Source: Hemicordylus capensis | Taxonomy: Eukaryota > Chordata > Lepidosauria > Squamata > Cordylidae | NCBI RefSeq assembly: GCF_027244095.1 | Contig: NC_069660.1 | Location: 55,071,834-55,135,833, forward strand | Direction of reading: 5' to 3' | DNA length: 64,000 bases | Program-made: the position numbers and the translations under genes | Notes under the pieces: model-generated | What the model was told of the DNA's origin: nothing | Seen by the model: only the letters and a program-made list of their open reading frames with translations | Database searches by the model: none | In this document: in pieces, positions 1 through 11,411 of the stretch | How positions within the stretch are numbered: the stretch's first letter is position 1 | Layout of the letters: the number at the start of each line of letters is the position of its first letter

Positions 1-585
1 TAGAAAAGAAATGTTTGGGCAATTATGCTGCCCCCTTCTCTTCCACTACCCCTAATGCAAAAGGCTGATATTTCAACTCTTAACTATCAATCATTTAACT
101 ATAAAAGCAAGAATGAGACCCAAAAAATGCACAGTTCCTTAGGGAAATGTCCCCTCAAAGTCTTTGCTGTAATAGTTAGCTGTGGAATGGAGTTCATGTT
201 GAGGTGCTGTGCTGTTTATTTGTACATTGTCTATGAGTCCCATTTGGAACTGGGAGCTGTCTGTGTCCCACACCCAGTAAGCACAGAAGCAAAATGAAAC
301 TCCATTCAACCCCAAACAGCCCACACTACTACAATCTAGCAAGGGCAAGACCATAAGAAAAGAGGAAGGGAGAAGAGGCAATGGTTAGAATTACAATAAA
401 TCATAAGAACAGCATTCCTTCCTAAGCAGTGAGTGGTAACTGTTGGTACACATTTTCAGTTGTCTCATTTTTGCTATGTAAGAAACATTGGCCAGTTCTG
501 ATTATACCTTCTGTTGGCCTCATCCACCATGCAATTAAGGATGAGGGGGTGCAGATCTTCCACTATCCAAAATGCTGTTCCACTT
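1..585. other. Intergenic, nothing recognised
   Basis: I see no exon-like frame, RNA gene or known repeat. Short open frames on both strands lack family features and are treated as chance. Confidence 0.5.
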
Positions 586-765
586 GAGCCAGTGTGATGT
601 AGCGGTTAAAGTGGTCCTAGGACCAGGGACCAAATCCCCATTTAGCCATGAAACTCAATAGGTGACTCTGGGTTGGTCACTTATGTTTCAGTCTAACCTA
701 CCTCATAGAGTTGTGAGAATACCGCCCCGGGTTCTTTGGAGGATGAACAGGATATAAATACAGTG
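586..765 (+). repeat. tRNA-derived SINE
   Basis: The 5' part reads like a tRNA gene (A-box-like GTGATGTAGCGGTTAAAG, then a body with CAAATCCCCATT in place of a B box). The body continues with a conserved stretch (TGACTCTGGGTTGGTCAC) and ends in GGATATAAAT. Reverse-strand copies with the same order lie at about 17.38, 30.38, 33.79, 36.99 and 54.05 kb, which supports a dispersed family. Confidence 0.75.
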
Positions 766-798
766 AATGAATATTGCTGGGGGCGGGCCTTCAAAAGA

Positions 799-1315
799 TC
801 TATATTATTAATTCTCCAAGACAGGCCATGCATGGGGATGTGGTAGAAAGGAGGCGATTGGCTGACAGAGTTTGCAGAAGTACCTGATTGGGCAGTGGGG
901 ATTCCATATGCAGATAAGGAGGAGGAGCCTGTGATGGTTAAGGTCAGTTGGAATGCAACTGTTACTGGTCGGAAGATGTTCTTGATTGTAGAGGAGAGGA
1001 ATCTCTCTATATAAAAGGATAGCAGGCAGGGGTCTGCAGAAATACGGGTTGTGAGGGAGGAAGGAGCCCCTTCAGAAGAAGGAGGCTGCTGTTATGTGAA
1101 TTAGATGAGATAACAAGATGAACAAAATCTGTTGACACAGGGAGGGAGGGAGAGAGAGAAAAAACATGAAGGGAGGGGGAAGAAAGAGTGGGGAAGAGCG
1201 AGTGGAGGAGAGAGAAAGAGAAAAAGAAGGGAGGGGGAAGAGAGACAGAAGGAAGGGCAGGGGACGGGCCTGAGCCTGTCAGCAGCCTGAGGGGAATGAG
1301 TGGCCATGGCAGCAC

Positions 1316-1367
<52 letters not shown>

Positions 1368-2521
1368 TTGATTTCTATACCGCCCTTCCAAAAATGGCTC
1401 AGGGCGGTTTACAAAGAGAAATAACAAACAAATAAGATGGCTAGCAGCAAGGAAGGGCCCAGTCAACCACTGCTGCTGTTTGGGGCTACTGAGGCCATTG
1501 TCAGAGGGAGGCAGGCAGGCAAGGGACGGGCCCAGGCCTGTCAGCAGCCTGAGGGGAATGAGCAGCCATGGCAGCACTAGCAGCAAGGAAGGGCCCAGTC
1601 AACCATTGCTGCTGTTTGGGGCTACCAAGGCCATTGTCTGAGGGAGGCAGGCAGGCAAGGGATGGGCCTTTCCGCAGCCTGAAGGGAACGAGCGGCCATA
1701 GTGGTGGCAGCAGAGAGGAATGGCCTGGTCAACCACTGCTGCTGCTCCTGGAGGGAGGAGCAGGAGCAGGGTTCAGGTGAGGGTGGGGAGGTCTCTGGGG
1801 ATAGGGGGCTGCAGCTTGGCCAATAGGCAGCAGCAATGCTGCAGCCATGACCAAGAATGATGAGGGGGATGGAAGCAATGGGATGGAGGAGGAGCAGGAG
1901 TGCAGCTCAGGTGAGGGTGGGGAGATCTCTGAGGTGAGGGGAGCAATCAAGTACTAACGCGCAGATGCTCTATAGCATGCAAGAGTTCCAGCATTGAAGC
2001 AGAGAGAAATAATGGCTGTGGCTAGGATACAGAGGTGGAGGGCCAGCGGGCGAAGCCCCTCCGGCCAGAAGAGGTGGGTGGACGGTGGGCAAAGCCCTGC
2101 CCACCAGGAAGAGGAGGCGATGGTGGGGAGAAATAATGGCAGTGGCGAGGAGGTGGGCAGACAGCGGGCAAAGCCCTACTAGCCAGGAGGAGGAGGTGGG
2201 AAGCGGTGGCGGGATGGCCTGGCCCTTGCCCACCCAATGGGGAGAGCTGTGGCGGGAGAGAGAGCTGCAGGGGGAGAGCGAGCGAGCAAGCTGCGGGGGG
2301 GGAGAGCGAGCGAGCTGCGGGGGGAGAGTGAGCGAGCTACGGGGGGAGCGAGCGAGCCTGCATCTCTCTGACAATGGCCTCGGCAGCCCCAAACAGCTGC
2401 AATGGTTGACTTCTGGGGGGGAGCGAGTGAGCTGCAGGGGGGAGAGTGAGTGAGAGAGCTGCAGGGGGATGCCACAGGCTCAGTGCACAACTGCACAGAT
2501 GCTCAGTGCCGGGTCAGCTAG
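799..2521 (+). mobile_element. Composite non-autonomous Helitron
   Basis: It starts with TCTATATTATTAATTCTCC after an A and ends in CTAG followed by T, the A^T target and 3' CTRR pattern of rolling-circle transposons. A stem-loop (GCACAGATGCTCAGTGC) lies about 10 bp before the end. A second hairpin-like 3' terminus sits inside at about 1940-1962, where the simpler copy at 4,802-5,780 ends. No Rep/helicase frame is present. The interior is purine-rich and low in complexity, which explains the many spurious open frames. A LINE 3' end has inserted at about 1316-1440; the sister copy at 16,049-17,373 lacks it. Confidence 0.65.
1316..1440 (-). mobile_element. LINE 3' tail with (AAT)n, inside the Helitron
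   Basis: A run of about 17 AAT units is followed by TATACCGCCCTTCC and a stretch ending CAGGGCGGTTTAC, the reverse complement of the CR1/L2-type 3' end seen elsewhere here. The sister Helitron at 16,049 reads straight across this point, so this is a later insertion. Confidence 0.75.
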
Positions 2522-4640
2522 TTGATGTAGTTTTAGAACCACCCAACTGAGCCAGTTCAGAGTCAATCTCACATATGTCTATGCAGAGAATAGTGGTGCA
2601 TCAGGTGGAAGATGAGATATGCATATCCTCATTTGTAATCCTTTGGTAAGGGGCTAGAAGATGGTATTATCCGAATGAAGCCTACTGTAAACTTCATTCA
2701 AGATCCTCCTTTAAAAGCATCTTTATTGAGATTTTGTGGATCATATAAAGGGATATAAACACATATCAGCTGCATTCATATGTAATACGGAACTGGAGTT
2801 TAAGGGGAGGTTGTCAAGCTGTTAAGCCTGAATGTGTGCAACTTCAATTCCACGACACAAGTGACCCAAGGTTATCTCTTTGGAACTCCATTTTGAACCC
2901 TTGGGTTATAGTGAGCTTCATCGTCCCAATCCAAGGTTCAGCGCAGCCTGAGTTACGTTCAAATTCTGAATCATAGGCTGCTTTCCCTTCAACCAGAGTT
3001 CAGGGAGGAAGCTCTTCCCTCTCTCCAGCCATGATTGAGTGTGGGCTGTCCTTCATGCAAGAAGAAAGCCCACACAGCCAGTTCCCCTTCCTCTCTGCAG
3101 TCTTGCTGACTGCAGGCTCCTTGCTCTCTATTACATCCAGATTTGGACAGGAGAGCAGGATGGGGTGGGGAGCGGGTCCATTGGATCCGCGGTTCTGCGT
3201 TACATGCAAATGTGGCCTCTATGTAATCTATTGATTAGTCAGTTATATAGCCAGTTTACAAGTGGGTGGGAATCTACCACATGGGTCAAACCCCCTCCCC
3301 AAAATACTTACAAACATGAGGAGCAATATATATATATATATTTAAAACGCACAATGGAAGTTATGATGTTGAACATTATATGTGGAACTCCTTACATCTT
3401 TTTCTTTCTCAAAATGCCTCCACTAGAGACATTAATTGGATTAGGGCCAATTCCTGGCCTTTTGGCAATGGAGCCTAATGGGTTTCCTAAAGTAGCTTCT
3501 TGACACTACTCACTTAAATCAGAATGAGAATGCAAAGTAACTCCTGGGTGCTAATGTCTTGTTGCTGGGCCTCTGCCATGAAAATGTCATCCAACAACAT
3601 TCAAATGGGATTTGTACAGATTTCAGCAAAACTATTATTCAGTTATGTAACACAAGCTATGAGACTTGGGTTCCTGGCTAGCATTAAGTACTGGCCATTC
3701 TCTTCAAAGAGTTGGCTAGGTAATAGATAACATAAAAGGTCTTCTGTTTCATGTCAAATATTTTAAAGGAATTTGAATGGTAACGTTAATAGAAAAATAA
3801 ATCAATGGTGGATGAATTCAGTCCTCATTTACCTTGCTTGAATGAAGTGGTAGAACTCAGAACTATGTTGGAGTGAGATTTGTTTTCCTATCATTGCTTG
3901 TACTCTAGAAAGCCAAAAGCACTAGCCAATGGAAATGTAAAGGTGGCATCTCTGAATACGCCCAAGTGAACACCCATTCAGCTTAATTAGGAAATTATTG
4001 GTCCATTCCTCAGTGTTAGCCTCATGACTTGGTCAATACATTATGAAAAAGAGAGAGTAAGCACCTTCTGATATCACACAGTACTATCGTGTTATGAGAT
4101 TGCCACAGGCCTAGCATCAGCATGTGGTACGCTCAGGCTACTGCTGAGCTCAAGAACCTTGAGAGGGACAATACTTATGGCTGTCTTGCCCACACAGTGG
4201 AGGACTGGACCCATCCAGTAATGCACAGCCACAATTTGGGTGGCCTTCCTCTCCTTACCTTGGCTGCAGGTGTTACAGTGACTTGTTTGCTTCTCAGTTC
4301 TGGAAGGTCAACAGCAGCCACAAAAGTGTTCTAATCCCCATCTAGCCAGCCACCATATTTCCCTCCCACAATGCTTCATGTGGGAGGGGGCCCAGCCAGG
4401 TAGGAAGAAGACCATGAAGACCATGATAGAGCAGTGGTACATGTAATGACATGATTGACTCAACTACTTTGCTTCTTCTTTTGGAATTCAAGCTGTCTAT
4501 ATGTTTGTTACAGTACTGCAAAGAATACTGAGATGCATATAACCAAAGTATGGAGACTTCTGTTCCCTTCCCTTCCATTTAGTGGCCCATATCAAATTCA
4601 CAGATCCAGGTTTGTCCCTAAACTTTTAATTTGCCTAATG
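2522..4640. other. Intergenic, nothing recognised
   Basis: Ordinary AT-rich sequence. A short (TA)n run at about 3,328-3,341 is the only simple repeat. No supported gene on either strand. Confidence 0.45.
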
Positions 4641-4801
4641 TGGATTATTGGCATTTGATGGCTGCTGCTTTGTGCTGTATTTTTAATGGTTCTTATTGTT
4701 TTTAATGTTTTAATGTGATTTTTATGGATTCTATTGTATTTTAACTTTTGTACACTGCCTTGGGACAGGTTTTATGAAAGGTGATATAGAAATTGAACTC
4801 T
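4640..4801 (+). mobile_element. CR1/L2-type LINE 3' end fragment
   Basis: A T-rich 3' UTR (repeated TTTTAATG) is followed by TTGTACACTGCCTTGGGACAG and a GTGATATAGAAATTGAA tail. This matches the closing segment of the longer LINE at 37,324-38,735. The Helitron at 4,802 begins directly after it. Confidence 0.6.
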
Positions 4802-5780
4802 TCTATATATATATAAAAAATTCTCTAAGGCGTACCCATATCTAAACCCGTGTGTGGCAGGTCTCGCGAGAGTTTGCAAGCAGAAGCACCGTGAAGATTG
4901 GGCAGTGGAGATTCTATATGCAGATAGGGAGGAGAAGCCTGTGAGAGCAGAAACACCATGGTGACTGGGCAGTAGGGATTCCATATGCAGATAGGGGGAA
5001 GAGCCTGTGGCACCGTGGTGATTGGGCAGTGGAGAATCCATATGCAGATAGGGAGGAGGAGCCTGTGATGGTTAAGGTCAGTTGGAATGCAATTGTTATT
5101 GGTCAGAAGATGTTCTTGATTGTAGAGGAGAAGAATCTCTCTATATATAAAAGATAGTGGGCAGGGGTCTGCGAAGAGAGGAGTCGTGAAGAAGGAAAGA
5201 GCCCCTTCAGGAGAAGGAGGCTGCCGTTGTGTGAATTGGATGAGGAAACAAGATGAACAAGATCTGTTCATTCAGGAAGAGGAAGACAGAGAGAAGGGAG
5301 GGGGAGAAAAACAGAGAGGAATAGTGAGTGGAGGAGAGAGAAAGAAGGGAGAGGGAGAGAGAAAGAAGGAAGGGTGAGGGATGGGCCCGAGCCTGTCAGG
5401 AGCCTGAGGGGAACAAGCGGCCATGGCAGTGGCAGCAGTGATGAAGGGCCCGGTCAACTGCTGCTGCTGTTCCTGTGGGGAGGAGCAGGAGCAGGGCTCA
5501 GGTGAGGCTGGGGAGGTTTCTGGGGATATGGGGCTTCAGCTTGGCCAATAGCCACCAGCAATGCTGCAGCCATGACCAAGAGGGGTGAGGGAGATTGAGT
5601 AAAGGGATGGAGGAGTGACCAAGAGGGGTGAGGGGGATGGAAGCAACCAGAAGGAGGAGGAGGAGCAGGAGTGTGGATCAAGTGAGGGTGCAGAGATCTC
5701 TGAGGTGAGGGCGGCTGTGGCAGGGGGCGAGGGGATCAATCAAGTACTAGCACACAGATGCTCTGCGTGGGTTAAGCTAG
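4802..5780 (+). mobile_element. Simple non-autonomous Helitron
   Basis: It starts TCTATATATATATAAAAAAT and ends in CTAG followed by T. The 3' hairpin is CACAGA-TGC-TCTGCGTG, about 11 bp before the end. The first kilobase aligns by eye with the left parts of the copies at 799 and 16,049, but the element stops at the hairpin those copies carry internally. The stretch 4,900-5,060 holds repeated blocks around GATTGGGCAGTGGAGA and TCCATATGCAGATAGGG. No transposase frame is present. Confidence 0.65.
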
Positions 5781-6734
5781 TTATTAATTAATAATTGATT
5801 AATGTCTAGATAATAATTAATTAATATCTTGATTTCTAAAGCAAGTGGTAAATAAAGACCTCATGCTCAATCACAAATCAATGCTGCTGATTCTGGAGCT
5901 CTGAAGCACTCAACTCTTTCCACCAACAAGAGTGGCTTTTTGCAAGTATATGGAAAGATTCACCAGTTCCATGCCGGCTTTCCATAAGACTGGGTGTCTC
6001 ACCCTCTAGAATTAAGTGCTGCAAAATATTTATTGTGGAATACTCTGTAAGCATTTTATCAGAAGAATAGCTGCTGCCAGCAGGCTAACTTTCTGGATGT
6101 CTAATTCATCCATTTATCAAAGATAATGTTTCCCCCCTCTTTCTTTCCAGGCTAGAATTCATCTTGTAGAAGTTTGTTTGCACAGTGAAAAGAATATTAG
6201 ACTCATAAACAATGTGGTGCCATAAGTGCTTATGGCAGATATATCAAAAGTCGTCAATTAACATGAACAATGGGACTGTATTTTACAGGTCTTTGTGTCA
6301 CACTTGCTCCCACAACAGCCTTCATAATAAACACAGGTACAATTACTGGGGAATGGAACAGATACTGAGGGGCATGCATTCACTTTCCACTTTCTTTTAT
6401 GCCTCTGTTGTATTCTATCCAGTAATTTTTGTTTTGTTTAGAAGGATCCAGTGGGGATCCTGTAGAGAGTGTTTGGGTTGGACTCAGAAAGGAAAAGGAG
6501 GAAAGGAGAATGAGAAAATGGAGTTGTTGCTGAATAAACTCTAGTCAAACCAAGTTAAGACATCTTTGTATTTACGAGGGAAGCAGCTATAAAACAGCCT
6601 CCTTCAGAACTGACACTCAGACTATAATAAAAATCCATGCTCCTCTAAACATTTTAAACAGGGGTTGCATCAGTAGCCACAGAAAAGGGAAGGGAACCAA
6701 TGCATCCTGGGTACATCATGAAGCTCCACTTCCA
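5781..6734. other. Intergenic, nothing recognised
   Basis: An AT-rich stretch (5,785-5,830, TTAATTAAT-like) borders the Helitron. Beyond it I see no gene. An open frame at 6,212-6,544 has no recognisable family features. Confidence 0.45.
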
Positions 6735-7130
6735 TTTATTTGCTACTTTTATATCTTACCTTTCAACACATAAGTGCTTTTCAAAACAGCTCACAGAGTT
6801 TAAAAGTCAAAAAACAAGCAATAAAAGCAACAACTCAAGCAACAACAAAAGCAAGGGAGAAACACAGCCAATAAAATAATCAATAACCATTTTAAAAGGC
6901 GTAGAAGGCCTGGAAAAATTAAAAGGTCTTCTCCTGGAACTAGAATGACTTCAGAGAAGGCACCGCTCAAGCTTCCCTAGAGAGAGCATCCCATAGTCAA
7001 GGCTACTGCTGAAAAGCACCTACAGATGTCACGTGCCCCACCTCAGAAAGTGAGGACATCTAGAGGAGATACCTCCAAGGATGACTGCAATGTCTGGGCA
7101 CTTTAAAACCATGTGATGGATAAATGCCTT
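6735..7130 (-). mobile_element. LINE 3' end fragment (CR1/L2 clade)
   Basis: On the reverse strand this carries the tail seen in other LINEs here (TTTATTTGCTACTTTTATAT, then GCTCACAGAGTTT) and, further in, a degraded C-terminal reverse transcriptase region resembling the one at 27,757-29,010. It is old and broken by several changes. Confidence 0.5.
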
Positions 7131-7714
7131 TTTCTAGGTACAGTTTTCTCTCTGCTCTTTGAGAAGGACATGGCTGGAAGAAACACAATGTTAGTCTGCC
7201 ACTTGTTTCTGATCACTTTCAGCGAGGAGGCGGGGCCAGAAATCTGGTCCCATTGTCCTTCCCTACAAATTATGTATGAGACTTAGCAGCTTGGTCCTGT
7301 GCATATTTAGTTACAAGTAAATCCCACTAAATTCAGTGTATGACAGATCCAAATTTGTCCTTGAATGTTTAATTTGCCTACTGTGGATTATCAGCTCTTG
7401 GTCTTGTGCATACAGTACCTCTGAATAAGTATTCATTGTATTAAAGTCTTTGTGGCACAAATGGCAGAAACAGAAAAATATACCAAATCGGCACAAATGA
7501 TGGTGTTTTTGAAGGAAATAAGACACTGATGAAACAGAAAAGAAGGAATGTGTTGTGGCATAATACATCCAGAATGATGGTCATGAGGAGAAATGGACAA
7601 CGTTGAGTACATATTGAACAGATCAATATCTCCCCTCCCCGCAAAAAAAAAAAAAATCCCCCTTCTTCCTCTGCAGCTATTGAATATTTGCTGAATATTA
7701 GGAAGCTGCCTTAT
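7131..7714. other. Intergenic, nothing recognised
   Basis: There is an A-run near 7,646-7,658 and no supported gene. Reverse-strand open frames of 67-146 codons overlap one another and the SINE to the right and are taken as chance. Confidence 0.4.
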
Positions 7715-8012
7715 AGGAGAGGAGAGCTGGTCTTGTGGTAGCAAGCATGACTTGTCCCCATAGCTAAGCAGGGTCTGCCCTGGTTGCATATGAATGGGAG
7801 ACTTGATGTGTGAGCACTGCAAGATATTCCCCTCAGGGGATGAAGCCGCTCTGGGAAGAGCAGAAGGTTTCAAGTTCCCTCCCTGGCATCTCCAAGATAG
7901 GGCTGAGAGAGATTCCTGCCTGCAACCTTGGAGAAGCCGCTGCCAGTCTGTGAAGACAATACTGCGCTAGATAGACCAATGGTCTGACTCAGTATATGGC
8001 AGCTTCCTATGT
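7715..8012 (+). repeat. 5S rRNA-derived SINE
   Basis: Positions 7,762-7,803 read AGCTAAGCAGGGTCTGCCC, TGGTTGCATATG and AATGGGAGAC. This is very close to the part of vertebrate 5S rRNA that holds the A box, intermediate element and start of the C box. The 3' body (GACAATACTG, then TCTGACTCAGTATATGGCAG) is the same as in the tRNA-Ala-like SINEs at about 35.4 and 46.0 kb. The element thus has a 5S-type head on a body shared with tRNA-headed SINEs. Only the internal promoter part is 5S-like, so it is not a 5S gene. Confidence 0.8.
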
Positions 8013-8195
8013 ACTGAGCAAGACAATTGGTCCATCAAGCCCAATATTGTCAATATCTGCTCCAATCTGCAGCAGCTCTCCAGCAATTCAGACAGATTTT
8101 TTTTCCAGTCCTGCTACCTGAGATTCTTTTGGATGAAGATGTGAAGGGCCCTTCTACATGCATGTCCTCTGCCACTGAGCTACAGCCTTGCCAGT
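8013..8195 (-). repeat. Degenerate tRNA-Ala-like SINE
   Basis: On the reverse strand an A-box-like GGCTGTAGCTCAGTGGCAG is followed by a worn body that ends ACAATATTGGGCTTGATGGA. The order matches the better copies at 35,383 and 46,014. It lies back-to-back with the 5S-type SINE. Confidence 0.6.
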
Positions 8196-8499
8196 ATTCA
8201 ATGGTTGACATCCAGAGCAACGGCACACTTGCAGAATGGGCAAATTTGCACTAGCTCAAGAAGTTGGCTTAGTTAGCACCAAAAATGGGATTTGCCCAAG
8301 AGCTCTATTCCACTATAGTGCTCTTGTGCAAAATTTCTTATTAAAACAAACAAGGCATGCTGCAATCTGAAGCATACTTGTGGTAGCAGAACACTTGTGC
8401 CCAATGTCCTCCTGCAAATACTCTGTTGCTCTGGATGTCAGCCAGAATTTGAATTAAGTTCTTAATACCTGATAATACTCAATACTCGATTACAATATT

Positions 8500-8972
8500 T
8501 TTAGTCTACTTTCCAGTAGGCTTATGGCATTCCATATGTGTGTTCATGTGTCTGTGTGTCCCTCTACTATCAACTTCGCAATGCCTGAACCAATATTAAC
8601 CAAATTGAATAAATAATAATAAAAAATCAGGTACAGCTGTAGGGACCCAAAGGGACACTTCAATGGCATAGTTTGTGATGATGTCATCCACCCCAATTCA
8701 AGAGGGTGGATGTGTTAACATGTGAGTGCAACTGGGCTAACTTGTGAACTGCCTAACCGATTTGAACCAAATTTGGTACAACTGTAGTGAGTGACACACA
8801 GGGACATCTCAATGGCATGGCTTGTGATGATGTAATCCACCCCGATTCAAGATGATGGACATGTAAACATTTGAGGCAAAAGTGAGCTAACTTATGAACC
8901 GCCTAACCAATTTGAACCAAATTTGCTACAACACTAGGGACACCTCAATGGCATAGTTTGTGATGATGTCAT
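8500..8972. repeat. ~150-bp tandem repeat array, left part
   Basis: Monomers carry the landmarks TTTGAACCAAATTTGGTACA, GGCATAGTTTGTGATGATG and TCCACCCCAATTCAAGA. Landmarks recur at 8,688 and 8,837 (spacing 149) and CCAAATTTG at about 8,768 and 8,918 (spacing 150). The array is cut at 8,972 by a long insertion and resumes in phase at 10,685. It is non-coding. A leader of different sequence (about 8,500-8,620, GTGTCTGTGTGTCCCTCTAC) precedes the first monomer. Confidence 0.8.
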
Positions 8973-10684
8973 TGTTGCCCCCCCCCCAACATTAAACCCA
9001 GAATTGTGTAGGATTCAGGCCGTTGTCTGCCTCCATTTTTATTAAGAGATCAATTAATGCCTGAACTCAAGGTGAACTGACCAGTACATGACTTGCCTCT
9101 GAGACTGATGCTAATTGTTCTGTGAAGGAAGAGGCAATCCAGCATTATATTGTGAAATGGGCACTCACAGAAACACAGGGGCTAGGCCTGAGCTATCAAT
9201 ATGCTAAAATGTAACTCACTATCAGATAATGTCTGTGGAAGAAGCCAGAGGCTGAGCTCCCCTTTCCTGTTGCAAGAAGTCTATGTTAATCCTTGTCAAT
9301 GATTGCTCTGCTATGCCCAAAGGGGATACTCAATTGCTGTTTATAGAAATTCCACTCTAGGAAAACACCTGTAGATTTAGTCCTTTTATTAACACCTTTT
9401 AACACCTTCTGGAACCAGGCCAGAAATCTGGGGACAAGAGAAGATGCCCATTTGCAGCTCAGAGATGCAGATTTGCTTTAGGCAAAATAGAACGTCCCCT
9501 CCCCAAGATAACAGCTAACAGAAGATGGGATTGAGATTACCCTGGACTGACCAAATATCCTAAGATAATTTTGATAATTAAAAGACAATATTCAGAGGAT
9601 AACAGGAATGGACACCTTTTGTGATCCAGGAGACTCAAATGGACATCAAAGGATGGAACCACTATAAGAAGGAGTCTCTGGACATGGCAGATTAGCAATC
9701 TTTTGCCTACAAGCAAGACTTGCTCATGAGCAATGCAAGGGTTTGCTGTCTATGCCATGGGGCTAGAGGCAGGAACTCTTTCCAGGGAGAAGGGACTGTT
9801 TGTGACTTCTGCTGCACAGTGAGAAGTCAAGACTCCCCAGCCATGATACTCCTAAGCAATCTTGCCTAACAAGCATACTTGCTCAAGAGCCATCCCAGAG
9901 TTTGCTGCTGAGCCGCGGGGCAACAAGCAGGAACTCGGTCCATAGACAGAAACTGTCTGTGACTTCTGCTGTGCAGTGAGAAGTCAAGACTTCCCCAGCC
10001 ATGGTGCTCTCACTCTCTACTTTGCTCTGAGCAAACTACCACCAGCCTGCTTGACCGCTTGAAGAAAGCATTGCTTCCAAGCTCCTGAAATCCAGCACCA
10101 GCCTTCTTGCAGCTGAAGCATGCATTGCTCTCAAGTTCCAGCAATGAACAATTCCTTTGAAGCCTTATTCGTGAACCTGGTGAGATGCCTATTCAACACA
10201 CAGCCTAGCCTGCTCCCCATTTCCCTCCTCCCTACTAATTACTGCCACCTCCTTCCTAAGCCTTCCCTTCCTCCTCCTTTTTTCTCTGCTTCTCTCTAAA
10301 TGTTTTATTAGGATTTGTTAGATTATTAGATAGCTGTAATTACTGATTGCATACACATATGTGTGCAATCTAACCGCCTTGGGGTTTTCTTTTAACGAAA
10401 GGCGGTATAGAAATGTAAAAATAAATAAAATAAAATAAATATGTTAGTTAGGCACATTACACTACACTTTGAATCAAAAACATGTTTTTATTTTATCCTG
10501 ATGAGCAACTTTTTATAATAAAGCCCAATGAACTTTCTGAGTGTGTCTCTCTCTATCTCTGTTTGCGTGCCCAGATCCTACATGGTCACCATCTCCAAGA
10601 ACCAATTCAGTTTGTGTATGATGTGACTTTGCCTCTTTCCCTCTGAGCATATACAGAGTGTGAAACCAGGTGTAGTTCACAACA
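8973..10684 (+). mobile_element. Solo-LTR-like insertion (endogenous retrovirus kin)
   Basis: The insert begins TGTTG and ends CAACA, with TCAT on both sides as a 4-bp target duplication, inside the tandem array. It holds a TATA-like ACTATAAGAAGG near 9,661 and an AATAAA near 10,518, as expected for an LTR. No gag, pol or env part is seen. Its centre has an internal duplication (about 9,690-9,850 and 9,860-10,010), and a LINE 3' tail (about 10,300-10,440) has inserted near its right end. It is a fossil. Family unassigned; a different LTR-like element is possible. Confidence 0.5.
10300..10445 (+). mobile_element. LINE 3' tail inside the LTR
   Basis: TAACCGCCTTGGGGTTTTC is followed by GGCGGTATAGAAATG and an (AAATA)n tail, the standard CR1/L2-type terminus in this window. 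Confidence 0.65.
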
Positions 10685-11080
10685 TCATCCACCCCAATTC
10701 AAGATGGTGATGATGTAATCCACCTCAATTCAAGATGGCAGATGAATAAACGTTTGAGGCACAACTGGAACAACTGAGGCACAAATTTGGTACAGTTGTA
10801 GTGAGTGACACATAGGGACACCTCAATGGTGTAGTTTGTAATGGTGTCATCCCCCCAGTCCAAGATGGCAGACACGTAAACTTTTGAGGTGCAAATGGGA
10901 AACAATTTGGGCCAGATTTGGTATGATTGTAGGGACACATAGGAACACCTTGAATGCATAGTTTTTAATGATGTCATCCACCCCAATTCAAGATGGCATG
11001 AATGTTTGAGGCACAAGTGGGCTAACTTGTGAACTGCTTAACCAATCTGGACCAAATTTAGTTCAGTTGTAGGGATAGTG
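10685..11080. repeat. ~150-bp tandem repeat array, right part
   Basis: This continues the array interrupted at 8,972. Landmarks (CATCCACCCCAATTCAAGA and variants) recur at about 10,689, 10,720, 10,851 and 10,978, so the units are shorter and more worn than on the left, with one short partial repeat. The array ends near 11,080 in unrelated sequence. Confidence 0.75.
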
Positions 11081-11411
11081 AAAGGAAAGCCGGCAGATTA
11101 GTTCTTACTAGAACAACTTGTTATATTTTGCTATCAACATTTGATTTCATTATTTGACCACGTTACTATTTCATATTTGACAATACTTTATAGTTGCCAT
11201 GGAACATTGTCGGAACACAGTTGCCATGGAGCAATATTTGATGTTGCCATCAAATATTAAATTCAATATTTCATGGAGACATGGAACCGCACTTTGAATT
11301 GTACAATGATTTTTGTCAAATTTGACCACTGACAATTTATGGGATCTGATATTTGATATAAAACCAACTATCTTGCTCAGCAAATCTAAGGTTGCAATCC
11401 AATGCACACTG
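11081..11411. other. Short-repeat-rich AT sequence
   Basis: Several imperfect repeats of CATTTGACC, TTGCCATGGA and CAATATTT(GATG) occur between 11,140 and 11,360. No known family and no gene. Confidence 0.4.

Noticed and set aside
1188-1424. Frame with a long Asn run
   Set aside because: The Asn codons are an (AAT)n tail of an inserted LINE fragment.
7762-7803. Possible 5S rRNA gene
   Set aside because: Only the internal promoter region resembles 5S; the ends do not, and the 3' body belongs to a SINE.
8500-11080. Repeat array considered as CRISPR
   Set aside because: The units are contiguous ~150-bp tandem repeats without spacers, in vertebrate DNA.
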